From NCBI RefSeq assembly GCF_011193355.1, contig NZ_CP049780.1, forward strand, positions 7,254,938 to 7,318,937: a stretch of DNA of 64,000 nt, written 5' to 3'. The DNA comes from Streptomyces sp. JB150 (GTDB lineage Bacteria > Actinomycetota > Actinomycetes > Streptomycetales > Streptomycetaceae). This document shows, one piece after another, positions 52,560 through 63,130 of this stretch; within the stretch, counting starts at the first letter, position 1; each line of letters starts with the position of its first letter. The notes below the pieces were generated by a model that saw only the letters and a list, made by a program, of their open reading frames with translations, ran no database searches and was not told where the DNA came from. A program made the position numbers and the translations under genes.

Positions 52560-53576
52560 CTAGGACGACTCCCGCACCACCAGCTCCGTAGGAAGCACCA
52601 GTTTCTGCGGGGACGGTGTGTCCTCGGTGATCTGGTCCAGCAGCAGCCGGGCCATCGCGCGGCCCAGTTCCTCGACGGGCTGGCGCACGGTGGTCAGCGG
52701 GGGATGGGTGTGGCGGGCGAGGACGGAGTCCTCGAAGCCGACGACGGCGACATCGTCCGGCACCCGCCGTCCCCGCCGCCGCAGTTCGGCCAGCGCGCTG
52801 ACCGCCATCAGGTCGGACGCGGCGAAGACGGCGTCGAGATCCGGTGCGCGTTCAAGAAGCGAACGCATCGCCCGGCGTCCGCCCTCCTCCGTGAAGTCTC
52901 CCACCTCCACCAGGGTTTCGTCGGCCGGCGCCCCGGCGTCCCGGTGGGCGTCCCGCCAGCCCGCGAGGCGGCTGCGGCCGACGTCCATGTCCAGCGGCCC
53001 GGTGATCGTCGCGATCCGGCGCCTGCCCCGCTCCAGCAGGTGCCGGACGGCGGCGGCCGCACCCCCCGCGTTGTCGGAGGTGACGTGGCTCAGCCGCTCC
53101 CGCTCGTCGCGGCGGCCGGCGAGGACCGTGGGCAGGCCCATCTTCTCCAGCATGCCCGGCAGTTGGTCGTCGGCGTGGACCGAGACCAGCAGCACCCCGT
53201 CGACCCGGCGGGTCGCCACCGACGCGGTCAGCTGGTCCCGCTCGGCCTGGTCGCGGACGAGCATCAGCTGGAGCTGCGTCCGGGTCTCGGACAGCGCCCC
53301 GCTCACGCCGCGGATCAGGGCGGCGAAGAAGGGCTCCGAGCCGAGCCGGCTCTCGGACTCCGGGATCACCAGGGCCACCGCGTTGGTGCGGTTGGTGACC
53401 AGACCCCGGGCCACGGAGTTGGGCACGTAGTCCAGCTCCTTGATCGCCGCCAGGACCCTGGCGCGCGCGTCGGCGCTGACGAGTTCGGAGCCGTTGATCA
53501 CGCGGGAGACCGTCGTCCGGCCCACTCCGGCGCGCGCGGCGACTGTCTTGATCGTGGGGCGGCGGTTCCCTGTCAT
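52560..53576 (-). CDS. LacI-family repressor of the beta-glucoside locus
   Basis: 338 residues preceded by GGGAGGAG. The HTH is TIKTVAARAGVGRTTVSRVINGS (~8-30) with hinge LDYVPNSVARGLV, then a sugar-binding core ending TTVRQPVEELGRAMARLLLDQI. It resembles CebR, the cellobiose repressor of streptomycetes, and lies divergent from a CebEFG/BglC-like operon, but the local operators differ from the CebR consensus in the centre (ACGT instead of GCGC), suggesting a paralogue. Confidence 0.87.
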   Translation of the reverse strand: MTGNRRPTIKTVAARAGVGRTTVSRVINGSELVSADARARVLAAIKELDYVPNSVARGLVTNRTNAVALVIPESESRLGSEPFFAALIRGVSGALSETRTQLQLMLVRDQAERDQLTASVATRRVDGVLLVSVHADDQLPGMLEKMGLPTVLAGRRDERERLSHVTSDNAGGAAAAVRHLLERGRRRIATITGPLDMDVGRSRLAGWRDAHRDAGAPADETLVEVGDFTEEGGRRAMRSLLERAPDLDAVFAASDLMAVSALAELRRRGRRVPDDVAVVGFEDSVLARHTHPPLTTVRQPVEELGRAMARLLLDQITEDTPSPQKLVLPTELVVRESS

Positions 53577-53725
53577 GTGCTCCTCCCGGCGGCAACCGCG
53601 CCGGCCTCGGCCGCGGACGTGACCAGCGGCAATTGTGGCAGACCCGGCGGCGCGGGCCGCACCGTCCCCATGGCATGGAACGAACGCCCTACGCCGCCTC
53701 CGAGTGACGAATTGTTTTCAAGTCA

Positions 53726-53753
53726 TTGACATGGCGGACCGCTGCCATAAGTC
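53726..53753 (+). promoter_or_regulatory. Promoter of the sugar ABC operon
   Basis: TTGACA (53726-53731) and TAAGTC (53748-53753) with a 16-bp spacer. This lies in the 305-bp divergent region (53577-53881), which also holds two LacI boxes and a 15-bp palindrome. Confidence 0.55.
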
Positions 53754-53766
53754 TTCAGACGTCCAG

Positions 53767-53802
53767 TGGGCACGTTCCCACCCGTCGTTGGGAACGTACC
53801 CA
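53767..53802. promoter_or_regulatory. Two LacI-type operators 22 bp apart
   Basis: TGGGCACGTTCCCA (53767-53780) and TGGGAACGTACCCA (53789-53802) each match TGGGAACGTTCCCA at 13 of 14 positions. Centre-to-centre distance is 22 bp, two helical turns, allowing cooperative binding by the divergent LacI protein just after the transcription start. Confidence 0.65.
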
Positions 53803-53804
53803 CC

Positions 53805-53819
53805 ATGTGATCGTCACAT
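53805..53819. promoter_or_regulatory. 15-bp palindrome ATGTGATCGTCACAT
   Basis: ATGTGA-TCG-TCACAT is a perfect inverted repeat between the LacI boxes and the CebE-like start. Its half-sites resemble CRP half-sites, but the spacer is 3 rather than 6, so a second regulator rather than CRP is suggested. Confidence 0.4.
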
Positions 53820-53881
53820 CGAGTAGTTCTCGGGCCGCCCGTCGCTCCGGTGCGTCAGCGCCGTCGCTTGGAGGAACTCCC

Positions 53882-55195
53882 ATGGCAACTGTTCACAGGT
53901 CAACGCGTGCCAGAACGGTCACGGCCCTCGCGGCCGCCGGCGCGCTCACGCTCCTCGCCGGCTGCAGCGGCAGCGACGACTCGGTGACCGGCGGCGGCAA
54001 GAAGGACGGCAAGGTCGTCATCACCATGGGCATGTACGGGGTGATGGGCTTCGAGGAGACCGGCCTCCTGGAGCAGTACGAGAAGGAGAACCCGGACGTC
54101 GACATCAAGGCCGAGATAGCCGGCGACGAGCAGACCTACTACACGGCGCTCCAGACCAGGCTCGCCGCCGGCAAGGGCCTGAAGGACATCCAGGGCATCG
54201 AGATCGGCCGCGCCAAGGAGATCGTCGACACCCAGGCCGGCAGGTTCGCGGACTTCTCCGACGTCGCGGGCACCGACCACTTCCTGCCGTGGAAGCAGTC
54301 CCAGATCACCACCGAGGACGGCAAGGTGCTGGGCCTCGGCACGGACATCGGCCCGATGGCCGTCTGCTACCGCAAGGACTACTTCGAGCAGGCCGGCCTG
54401 CCCACCGACCGCGACGAGGTCGCCAAGCTGTGGGAGGGCGACTGGAAGAAGTACGTCGAGGTCGGCCGCACCTTCGAGAAGGACTTCAAGGGCGGCGACG
54501 TGGCGTACATGGACGCGGCCAGCGGCCTGTTCAACGCCATGGTCTACGGCTATCCGGAGCAGTACTACAACGCCGACGGCGAGCTGATCTACGACAAGAA
54601 CCCGGCCGTCAAGGAGGCCTGGAACCTCGCCGCCGACGCCGCCGAGGCGGGGCTGACCGCCAAGCTGCGCCAGTTCCAGCCCGGTTGGGACCCCGGTCTG
54701 GCCAACGGCACCTTCGCCACCGCCGTCTGTCCCGCCTGGATGCTCGGCCACATCGGGGAGAAGGCCGGCGAGGCCAACAAGGGCAAGTGGGACGTCGCCA
54801 AGGCCCCCAAGGGCGCCAACTGGGGCGGCTCCTTCCTCGGCGTCGTGGAACAGAGCCCGGTGAAGGAGGAGGCCAAGAAGCTCGTCGCCTGGCTGACCGC
54901 GCCGGAACAGCAGGCCCACATCTTCCGCGAGCAGGGCAGCGTCCCCTCCTCGCAGAAGGCGCTGGAGAGCCCCGAGGTCAAGAAGGTCACCTCGGAGTAC
55001 TTCGACAACGCGCCGATCGGCGAGATCTTCGGAGCCGCCGCCCAGGAGATCCCGGACAAGCAGGTCCTCGGCCGCAAGGACGGCACGATCAAGGACATCT
55101 TCTCGCAGGGCCTGACCCTGATCGAGCAGCAGGGCACGGCGCGCGACGAGGCGTGGCAGACCACGGCGGAGCGCATCGAGAAGGCGGTCGGCTGA
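53882..55195 (+). CDS. Sugar ABC transporter binding lipoprotein (CebE-like)
   Basis: 437 residues from ATG 53882 with GGAGGAA 5 nt upstream. Lipoprotein signal LTLLAGCSGSDD (Cys~27), then a type-1 extracellular solute-binding domain (ITMGMYGVMGFEETGLLEQYEKENPDV; AYMDAASGLF; NWGGSFLGVVEQ). Expected to capture cello-oligosaccharides or other beta-glucosides outside the membrane; the ATPase is likely the shared MsiK, not encoded here. Confidence 0.9.
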   Translation: MATVHRSTRARTVTALAAAGALTLLAGCSGSDDSVTGGGKKDGKVVITMGMYGVMGFEETGLLEQYEKENPDVDIKAEIAGDEQTYYTALQTRLAAGKGLKDIQGIEIGRAKEIVDTQAGRFADFSDVAGTDHFLPWKQSQITTEDGKVLGLGTDIGPMAVCYRKDYFEQAGLPTDRDEVAKLWEGDWKKYVEVGRTFEKDFKGGDVAYMDAASGLFNAMVYGYPEQYYNADGELIYDKNPAVKEAWNLAADAAEAGLTAKLRQFQPGWDPGLANGTFATAVCPAWMLGHIGEKAGEANKGKWDVAKAPKGANWGGSFLGVVEQSPVKEEAKKLVAWLTAPEQQAHIFREQGSVPSSQKALESPEVKKVTSEYFDNAPIGEIFGAAAQEIPDKQVLGRKDGTIKDIFSQGLTLIEQQGTARDEAWQTTAERIEKAVG

Positions 55196-55259
55196 CACAC
55201 CCCCGGCCCCCTCGGGTCCGGTTCCAGGTCCTTCAGGCCTCCCGGCCTCCAGGCCGCGT

Positions 55260-55290
55260 CCGGGCCCGCCGCATCCCCCGGCGGGCCCGG
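55260..55290 (+). terminator. Intercistronic 12-bp stem-loop between binding protein and permease
   Basis: CCGGGCCCGCCG (55260-55271) pairs perfectly with CGGCGGGCCCGG (55279-55290), with a 7-nt loop. In ABC sugar operons such hairpins stabilise the binding-protein mRNA or reduce readthrough to the permeases. Confidence 0.6.
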
Positions 55291-55329
55291 CTCCCCGGCT
55301 CACTCGCCCGCTCTCAGGAAGGAAACCCG

Positions 55330-56328
55330 GTGGCCACCTCCACCACCAGCGCCCGGCTCGGCGAGGGCCGCGGCGGGCCGCCCGCGAAGCGGGGCGGCGA
55401 CGGCACCGGCCGGCGCCGCGGCGCGCTGCTGCACCGCCTCGACGTCAAGGGCGCCCCGTACGCGTTCGTCGCGCCGTTCTTCGTCGTGTTCGCCGCGTTC
55501 AGCTTCTACCCCCTCGTCTACACCTCCTGGATCTCCCTGCACCGGGTGGAACTCGCCACCCTGGACGTCATGGAGTGGGTGGCGTTCGACAACTACGTCG
55601 AGCTGTGGAACGACTCCCGCTTCTGGAACGCGCTGGGCAACACCATCACCATCGGCGTCATCTCCACGGTGCCGCAGCTGCTGATGGCGCTCGGCCTGGC
55701 CCACCTGCTCAACTACCGGATGCGCGGCTCGCTGTTCTTCCGCGTCGCCTCGCTCGTGCCGTACGCCACCTCGGTCGGCGCCGCAGCCCTCGTGTTCACC
55801 ATGCTCTTCGAACGCGACTTCGGCATGATCAACTGGGCGCTCGGGGCGGTCGGTCTGGATCCGGTGGACTGGGAGGCCGACAAGTGGCCCGCCCAGATCG
55901 CCATCTCCACGATCGTCATCTGGCGCTGGACCGGCTACAACGCGCTGCTCTACCTGGCCGCCATGCAGGCGATCCCCGCCGACCGCTACGAGGCCGCGGC
56001 CATCGACGGCGCCTCCCGCTGGAAGCAGTTCACCCACGTCACCGTGCCGGGCATCCGCTCCACCATCGTCTTCACCATCGTGCTCTCCACGATCGGCGCC
56101 ACCCAGCTCTTCGGCGAGCCGCTGATCTTCGGCCAGGGCCCCAACGGTGTGGCGGGCGGCGCGGACAACCAGTACCAGACGCTGGGCCTGCTGCTGTACG
56201 AGGAGGGCTGGAAGAACTACCAGATGGGCCGCTCGGCGACCGTCGCCTGGGCGATGTTCCTGCTGCTCGTCCTCGTCTTCGTGGTGCAGCGCCTGATCAG
56301 GCGCCTGCGCGTCACCCGTACGTCCTGA
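55330..56328 (+). CDS. Sugar ABC transporter permease (CebF-like)
   Basis: 332 residues from GTG 55330 after AGGAAGGAAA. About six membrane segments (YAFVAPFFVVFAAFSFYPLVYTS first), with the EAA loop EAAAIDGASRWKQFTHVTVPGI that contacts the ATPase. The long N-terminal ~38 residues are Gly/Arg-rich. Pairs with the next permease. Confidence 0.92.
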   Translation: MATSTTSARLGEGRGGPPAKRGGDGTGRRRGALLHRLDVKGAPYAFVAPFFVVFAAFSFYPLVYTSWISLHRVELATLDVMEWVAFDNYVELWNDSRFWNALGNTITIGVISTVPQLLMALGLAHLLNYRMRGSLFFRVASLVPYATSVGAAALVFTMLFERDFGMINWALGAVGLDPVDWEADKWPAQIAISTIVIWRWTGYNALLYLAAMQAIPADRYEAAAIDGASRWKQFTHVTVPGIRSTIVFTIVLSTIGATQLFGEPLIFGQGPNGVAGGADNQYQTLGLLLYEEGWKNYQMGRSATVAWAMFLLLVLVFVVQRLIRRLRVTRTS

Positions 56329-56340
56329 CCAGGAGCTGCC

Positions 56341-58876
<2,536 letters not shown>

Positions 58877-58926
58877 CCGGGCTCCGGGCCCCGACCCCCT
58901 CGGGTGCCCGACGCCTGACCCCGCCC

Positions 58927-58972
58927 GGTGCGGCACCGCGCTCCACCCCGCCCCCCCGCTCGGTGCCGCACC
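58927..58972 (+). terminator. Strong 12-bp stem-loop after the beta-glucosidase
   Basis: GGTGCGGCACCG (58927-58938) and CGGTGCCGCACC (58961-58972) are exact complements separated by 22 nt, downstream of the operon's last stop. Likely the operon terminator. Confidence 0.65.
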
Positions 58973-59030
58973 CGCCCGCCGGCGATCACAGCAGTCGCCC
59001 GCAAACCGGGCATAGTGCTAGAAATGGGAC

Positions 59031-61814
59031 ATGATCGGTCCTTCCCGCCGGTCCCGGACGAGAGCGGCGCCGCTGGGCGAAGGCCGCCCCGCCGGCTCGT
59101 CCCGCCGCCCAGGGGCGCCGCATGACCCCGGACGGCGCCTGTCGCCGTCCCTGAGCGTGCGCACGCTCGCCGCGCAGGTCTTCCTGCTCCAGGTCCTGAT
59201 CATGCTGGTGCTCGTCGCCGTGGCCGTCGCGGCCCTGGTCGTCCAGGGGCGGTACGGGGCCGAGCGGGGCGCCGAGAACCGCTCCCTCGCCGCGGCGGAG
59301 GCGTTCGCGCACGCCCCCGGTACGGCCGCCGCGCTCCGGTCGGCCGATCCGACGGCACGGCTCCAGCCCGGCGCGGAAGCGGCCCGGCGAGGCTCCGGCG
59401 TCGACTTCATCACCGTCCTCGACCCGAACGGCGTACGGCTCACCGACCCCCGGCCCGAGTTGATCGGCACCGTAGCGGAGGGCGTGGAGCGGGCCGCCCG
59501 GGGAGAGACCTTCACCGAGACCTTCCGCGGCGACCCCACCGACGCCGTGCGCGCCGTCGTACCCGTACGCGACTCCGGCGGGCGCGTGGTCGGCATGGTC
59601 AGCGCCGGCATCCAGTTCGACACGCTGGGCCAGGTCTTCGACCAGCAGGTCCCCATGATGCTCGCCGCCGCGGTGGGCGCGCTCGCGCTCTCCACCGTCG
59701 GCACCGCCCTGGTCAGCCGGCGGCTGCGGCGGCAGACACACGGCCTGGGCCCCGCCGAGATGACCCGGATGTTCGAACACCACGACGCCGTGCTGCACGC
59801 CGTACGCGAGGGCGTCCTGATCGTCGGCGACGGACGCCTGCTGCTCGCCAACGACGAGGCCCGCAGGCTCCTGAACCTCCCGGAGAACGCCGACCGGCGA
59901 CCGGTCACCGAACTCGGCCTCAGCCCCGCCCTGACCCGGCTGCTCGGGTCGGCCGAACCCGTCTCCGACGTGGTCCTCCCGGCCGGTGAGCGGCTGCTCG
60001 CGGTCAACACCCGGCTCACCGAGCCCTACGGCGGAGAGCCCGGCCTGGTCGCCACCTTCCGCGACACCACCGAACTGCGCGCCCTGTCCGGCCAGGCCGA
60101 GGTGGCCCGCGGCCGGCTCACCCTCCTGTACGAGGCGGGCGTACGCATCGGCACCACCCTGGACATCCGGCGCACCGCGGAGGAACTCGCCGACGTGGCC
60201 GTCCCCCGCATGGCCGACTTCGTCACCGTCGAACTCCTCGACTCCGTCCTGCGCGGCGAGGAGCCCACCGGCGCCGTCCGGCGGATGCGGCGCACCGCGC
60301 TGAGCGAGTCCCGGGCCGGACATCCGCTCCAGCCGGTCGGCGACCTGATCCAGTTCGTGGTGGCCGACACGCCGATGGTCGCGGCGCTGGAGCGCGGCAA
60401 GGCCGTGCGCGTCGCGGACCTGACCAGCGCCCACGACTGGCGGGCCCACGACCCGGCGGGCGCCCGCCAGGCACTGGAGTACGGCATCCACTCGCTGATC
60501 ACCGTCCCCCTGCGGGCCCGGGGCGTGGTCCTCGGCATGGTCAACTTCTGGCGCGGCGCCGGCGCACCGCCGTTCGAGGAGGAGGACGTCGCCGTCGCCG
60601 AGGAACTGGTGGCCCGCGCCGCCGTCGCCATCGACAACGCCCGCCGCTACGCCCGCGAGCACACCCTGGCCGTCACCCTGCAGCGCAGCCTGCTGCCCCG
60701 GGACGTCCCCGAGCAGGACGCGCTGGAGATCGCCTGGCGGTATCTGCCCGCCCAGGCCGGGGTGGGCGGCGACTGGTTCGACGTCATCCCGCTCCCCGGC
60801 TTCCGGGTGGCCCTGGTCGTCGGCGACATCGTCGGCCACGGGCTGCACGCCGCGGTGACCATGGGCCGGCTGCGGACCGCGGTGCTGAACTTCTCCTCGC
60901 TGGACCTCCCGCCGGACGAACTGCTCAGCCACCTCGACGAGATGGTGATGCTCCTGGACGCGCAGACGTCGTCGGAGGGCCACAGCGACGGCGCCCCCGT
61001 CACCGGCGCCACCTGCCTGTACGCCATCTACGACCCGGTCGCCGGACGCTGCACCCTCTCCCGCGCCGGGCACGTCGCACCGGCCGTGGTCGACCCCGAG
61101 GGCGCGGTGACCTTCCCCGACCTCCCGCTCTCGCCGCCCCTGGGGGTCGGCGGGCACCCCTTCGAGGCCGGCGAGCTGGACCTGCCCGAGGGCAGCCGGC
61201 TCGTCCTCTTCACCGACGGACTGATCGAGGACCGCGGCCGTGACATCGACGAGGGCCTGCGGCTGCTCCGCGCGGCGGTGGCCGGCCCGGACCGCACACC
61301 GGAGGAGACCTGCGGCACCGTCATGGACACGATGCTGCCCGGCCACCCCAGCGACGACGTCGCCCTGCTGGTCGCCCGCACCCGGCTGCTCGACTCCTCG
61401 CGGGTCGCCGCCTGGGACGTACCGTTCGACGTGACCGCCGTCTCCCGGGTCCGCGCGGAGGTGAGCCGCAGGCTCGGCGACTGGGGCCTGGAGGAGCCGG
61501 CCTTCACCACCGAACTCGTCCTCAGCGAACTCCTCACCAACGCGATCCGCTACGGCGCTCCCCCCGTGCACGTCCGGGTGATGCTGGGCCGCACCCTCGT
61601 CCTGGAGGTCTCGGACGGCAGCAACACCTCCCCGCGCCTGCGCCGCGCCGCCACCACCGACGAGGGCGGCCGCGGCCTGTTCCTGGTCTCCCAGTTCGCG
61701 GACCGCTGGGGCACCCGCTACGTGGCGAAGGGCAAGGTCATCTGGGCGGAACTCACCCTGGGCCGCGCCCCGGAACCGGACCCGACCGTGCTGATGGACG
61801 AGCTGGCCTGGTGA
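59031..61814 (+). CDS. Membrane sensor SpoIIE phosphatase with Cache, PAS, GAF, PP2C and HATPase domains
   Basis: 927 residues. A TM helix (~52-75), an extracytoplasmic single-Cache-like region (VDFITVLDPNGVRLTDPRPELIG) and a second TM (~205-225) start the protein. PAS (LHAVREGVLIVGDGRLLLANDEARRLL), GAF (~350-530), PP2C_SpoIIE (VGGDWFDVIPLPG; GDIVGHGLHAAV; LFTDGLIE) and an HATPase_c serine-kinase-like end (LSELLTNAIRYGAP; DEGGRGLFLVSQFA) follow. It carries both anti-sigma-kinase-like and phosphatase output, as in stress-sensing regulators of streptomycetes. Monocistronic. Confidence 0.9.
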   Translation: MIGPSRRSRTRAAPLGEGRPAGSSRRPGAPHDPGRRLSPSLSVRTLAAQVFLLQVLIMLVLVAVAVAALVVQGRYGAERGAENRSLAAAEAFAHAPGTAAALRSADPTARLQPGAEAARRGSGVDFITVLDPNGVRLTDPRPELIGTVAEGVERAARGETFTETFRGDPTDAVRAVVPVRDSGGRVVGMVSAGIQFDTLGQVFDQQVPMMLAAAVGALALSTVGTALVSRRLRRQTHGLGPAEMTRMFEHHDAVLHAVREGVLIVGDGRLLLANDEARRLLNLPENADRRPVTELGLSPALTRLLGSAEPVSDVVLPAGERLLAVNTRLTEPYGGEPGLVATFRDTTELRALSGQAEVARGRLTLLYEAGVRIGTTLDIRRTAEELADVAVPRMADFVTVELLDSVLRGEEPTGAVRRMRRTALSESRAGHPLQPVGDLIQFVVADTPMVAALERGKAVRVADLTSAHDWRAHDPAGARQALEYGIHSLITVPLRARGVVLGMVNFWRGAGAPPFEEEDVAVAEELVARAAVAIDNARRYAREHTLAVTLQRSLLPRDVPEQDALEIAWRYLPAQAGVGGDWFDVIPLPGFRVALVVGDIVGHGLHAAVTMGRLRTAVLNFSSLDLPPDELLSHLDEMVMLLDAQTSSEGHSDGAPVTGATCLYAIYDPVAGRCTLSRAGHVAPAVVDPEGAVTFPDLPLSPPLGVGGHPFEAGELDLPEGSRLVLFTDGLIEDRGRDIDEGLRLLRAAVAGPDRTPEETCGTVMDTMLPGHPSDDVALLVARTRLLDSSRVAAWDVPFDVTAVSRVRAEVSRRLGDWGLEEPAFTTELVLSELLTNAIRYGAPPVHVRVMLGRTLVLEVSDGSNTSPRLRRAATTDEGGRGLFLVSQFADRWGTRYVAKGKVIWAELTLGRAPEPDPTVLMDELAW

Positions 61815-61826
61815 GCCGGTGGAGGG

Positions 61827-61859
61827 GCCGGGCTGGTGCCGGGCTGGTGCCGGGCTGGT
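61827..61859. repeat. Three 11-bp tandem repeats
   Basis: GCCGGGCTGGT occurs three times without change (61827-61837, 61838-61848, 61849-61859) just after the SpoIIE stop. No function apparent. Confidence 0.7.
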
Positions 61860-61899
61860 GAGCCGGCCGCGCCCGCTGTGCGTTCGTGTGGGAAAACTT

Positions 61900-61916
61900 C
61901 GCCTTTCGTGAAGGCG
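61900..61916 (+). terminator. Short hairpin after the SpoIIE gene
   Basis: CGCCTT (61900-61905) and AAGGCG (61911-61916) pair around a 5-nt loop, ahead of the pectate lyase promoter. Confidence 0.4.
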
Positions 61917-61924
61917 CACCACCG

Positions 61925-61969
61925 TTGACGCGCTCGTGTCCCGTGCCTACCTTCCAAGAAAGCGCTTGC
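61925..61969 (+). promoter_or_regulatory. Pectate lyase promoter with LacI-like operator
   Basis: TTGACG (61925-61930) and TACCTT (61948-61953) are 17 nt apart. The palindrome AAGCGCTT (61960-61967), flanked as GAAAGCGCTTGC, starts 6 bp after the -10, a place typical of LacI-family operators that control plant-polymer genes. Confidence 0.55.
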
Positions 61970-62063
61970 CCGCTCCTCGGGCCACCGTTTCTCCAGCGTG
62001 AAGCCACCAGACAGCAGTCTGCTTCGTCATGCCTGAAAGCAGTTAGAGAAAGGGCTATCCCAC

Positions 62064-63119
62064 ATGCGATTACCCGGTCCCCAGCCACCACCGGACGACA
62101 CGCGAGACTCCGCCTCCCTCAGCCGCCGCAGGCTGCTGACAGGCACCGCCGCCACCGCGGCCGTCGCGGCCCTCCCGGCCCTCGGCGGGTCCCCGCCCGC
62201 CGCGGCCGCCACCCCGCCGGAGCAGGCCCGGCTCGCCGCCCCGGCGGCGCAGAGCGCCGACGGCTTCGCGGGCGTCGCCGCCCTCGGCCTGACCGGCACC
62301 ACCGGCGGCGCCGACGGCCCCGTGGTCACCGTCACCGACGCCGAGACGTTCCTGGACTACTGCGACCGCACGGAACCGTACGTCATCCAGGTCTCCGGCA
62401 CCCTGCGCATCACCAGCAAACAGGGCGTCCGCTCCCACAAGACCATCGTCGGACTGGGCACCGACGCGGAGATCACCGGCGGCGGCCTCGACATGTACCG
62501 CAGACAGAACGTGATCATCAGGAACCTGCGGTTCACGGACGCCGAGGACGACGCGATCAGCATCCAGCAGTCCTCGCACCACATCTGGATCGACCACTGC
62601 ACCTTCAGCTCGGGCGCGGACGGCCTGATCGACATCGTGCGCGGCGCGGACTACGTCACCGTGTCCTGGAACCACTTCCACGACCACAGCAAGACCATGC
62701 TGATCGGCCACTCGGACGCCAACGGCAGCCAGGACCGCGGCGCGTTGCGGGTCACCTTCCACCACAACTTCTTCGACGGCACGGCCCAGCGCCACCCGCG
62801 TGTCCGCTTCGGCGAACCCGTGCACGTCTACAACAACTACTACCGCGCCAACACCCTCTACGGCGTGGCGTCCACCGAGGACGCGGGCGTGCTGGTGGAG
62901 GCCAACCACTTCGAGAACGTCGCCCACCCGGTCTACTCCGGCTACGACGAGAGCGGCCCCGGCCGGGTGGTCGAACGCGGGAACGTCTACGTGAACTGCG
63001 GGAGACCCGAGACGCTCGGCACGGTCGTGGAGCCGCGCACCTACTACGCGTACACCCTCGACGCCCCCGCGAACCTCCCCGCCCTCGTGCCCGCCGGTGC
63101 CGGCGCCGGCCGCATCTGA
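62064..63119 (+). CDS. Tat-exported pectate lyase, PL1 family
   Basis: 351 residues from ATG 62064. Twin-arginine motif SRRRLLTG then a hydrophobic stretch and a PAAAA cleavage region. The parallel-beta-helix lyase has the WIDHCTF strand (~174), VTVSWNHFHDHSK (~193) with Ca-ligand Asp residues, and the catalytic-arginine segment RHPRVRFGEPVHVYNNYY (~247-264). It cleaves polygalacturonate outside the cell. Twin of the next gene. Confidence 0.93.
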   Translation: MRLPGPQPPPDDTRDSASLSRRRLLTGTAATAAVAALPALGGSPPAAAATPPEQARLAAPAAQSADGFAGVAALGLTGTTGGADGPVVTVTDAETFLDYCDRTEPYVIQVSGTLRITSKQGVRSHKTIVGLGTDAEITGGGLDMYRRQNVIIRNLRFTDAEDDAISIQQSSHHIWIDHCTFSSGADGLIDIVRGADYVTVSWNHFHDHSKTMLIGHSDANGSQDRGALRVTFHHNFFDGTAQRHPRVRFGEPVHVYNNYYRANTLYGVASTEDAGVLVEANHFENVAHPVYSGYDESGPGRVVERGNVYVNCGRPETLGTVVEPRTYYAYTLDAPANLPALVPAGAGAGRI

Positions 63120-63130
63120 AGGAGCCTTCC

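Noticed and set aside
58986..61922. Very long minus-strand open frame (978 aa) opposite the SpoIIE sensor gene
   Set aside because: It mirrors the GC-rich coding frame of the plus-strand gene, is Gly/Ala/Val low-complexity, and has no motif; the plus strand has a full domain series.
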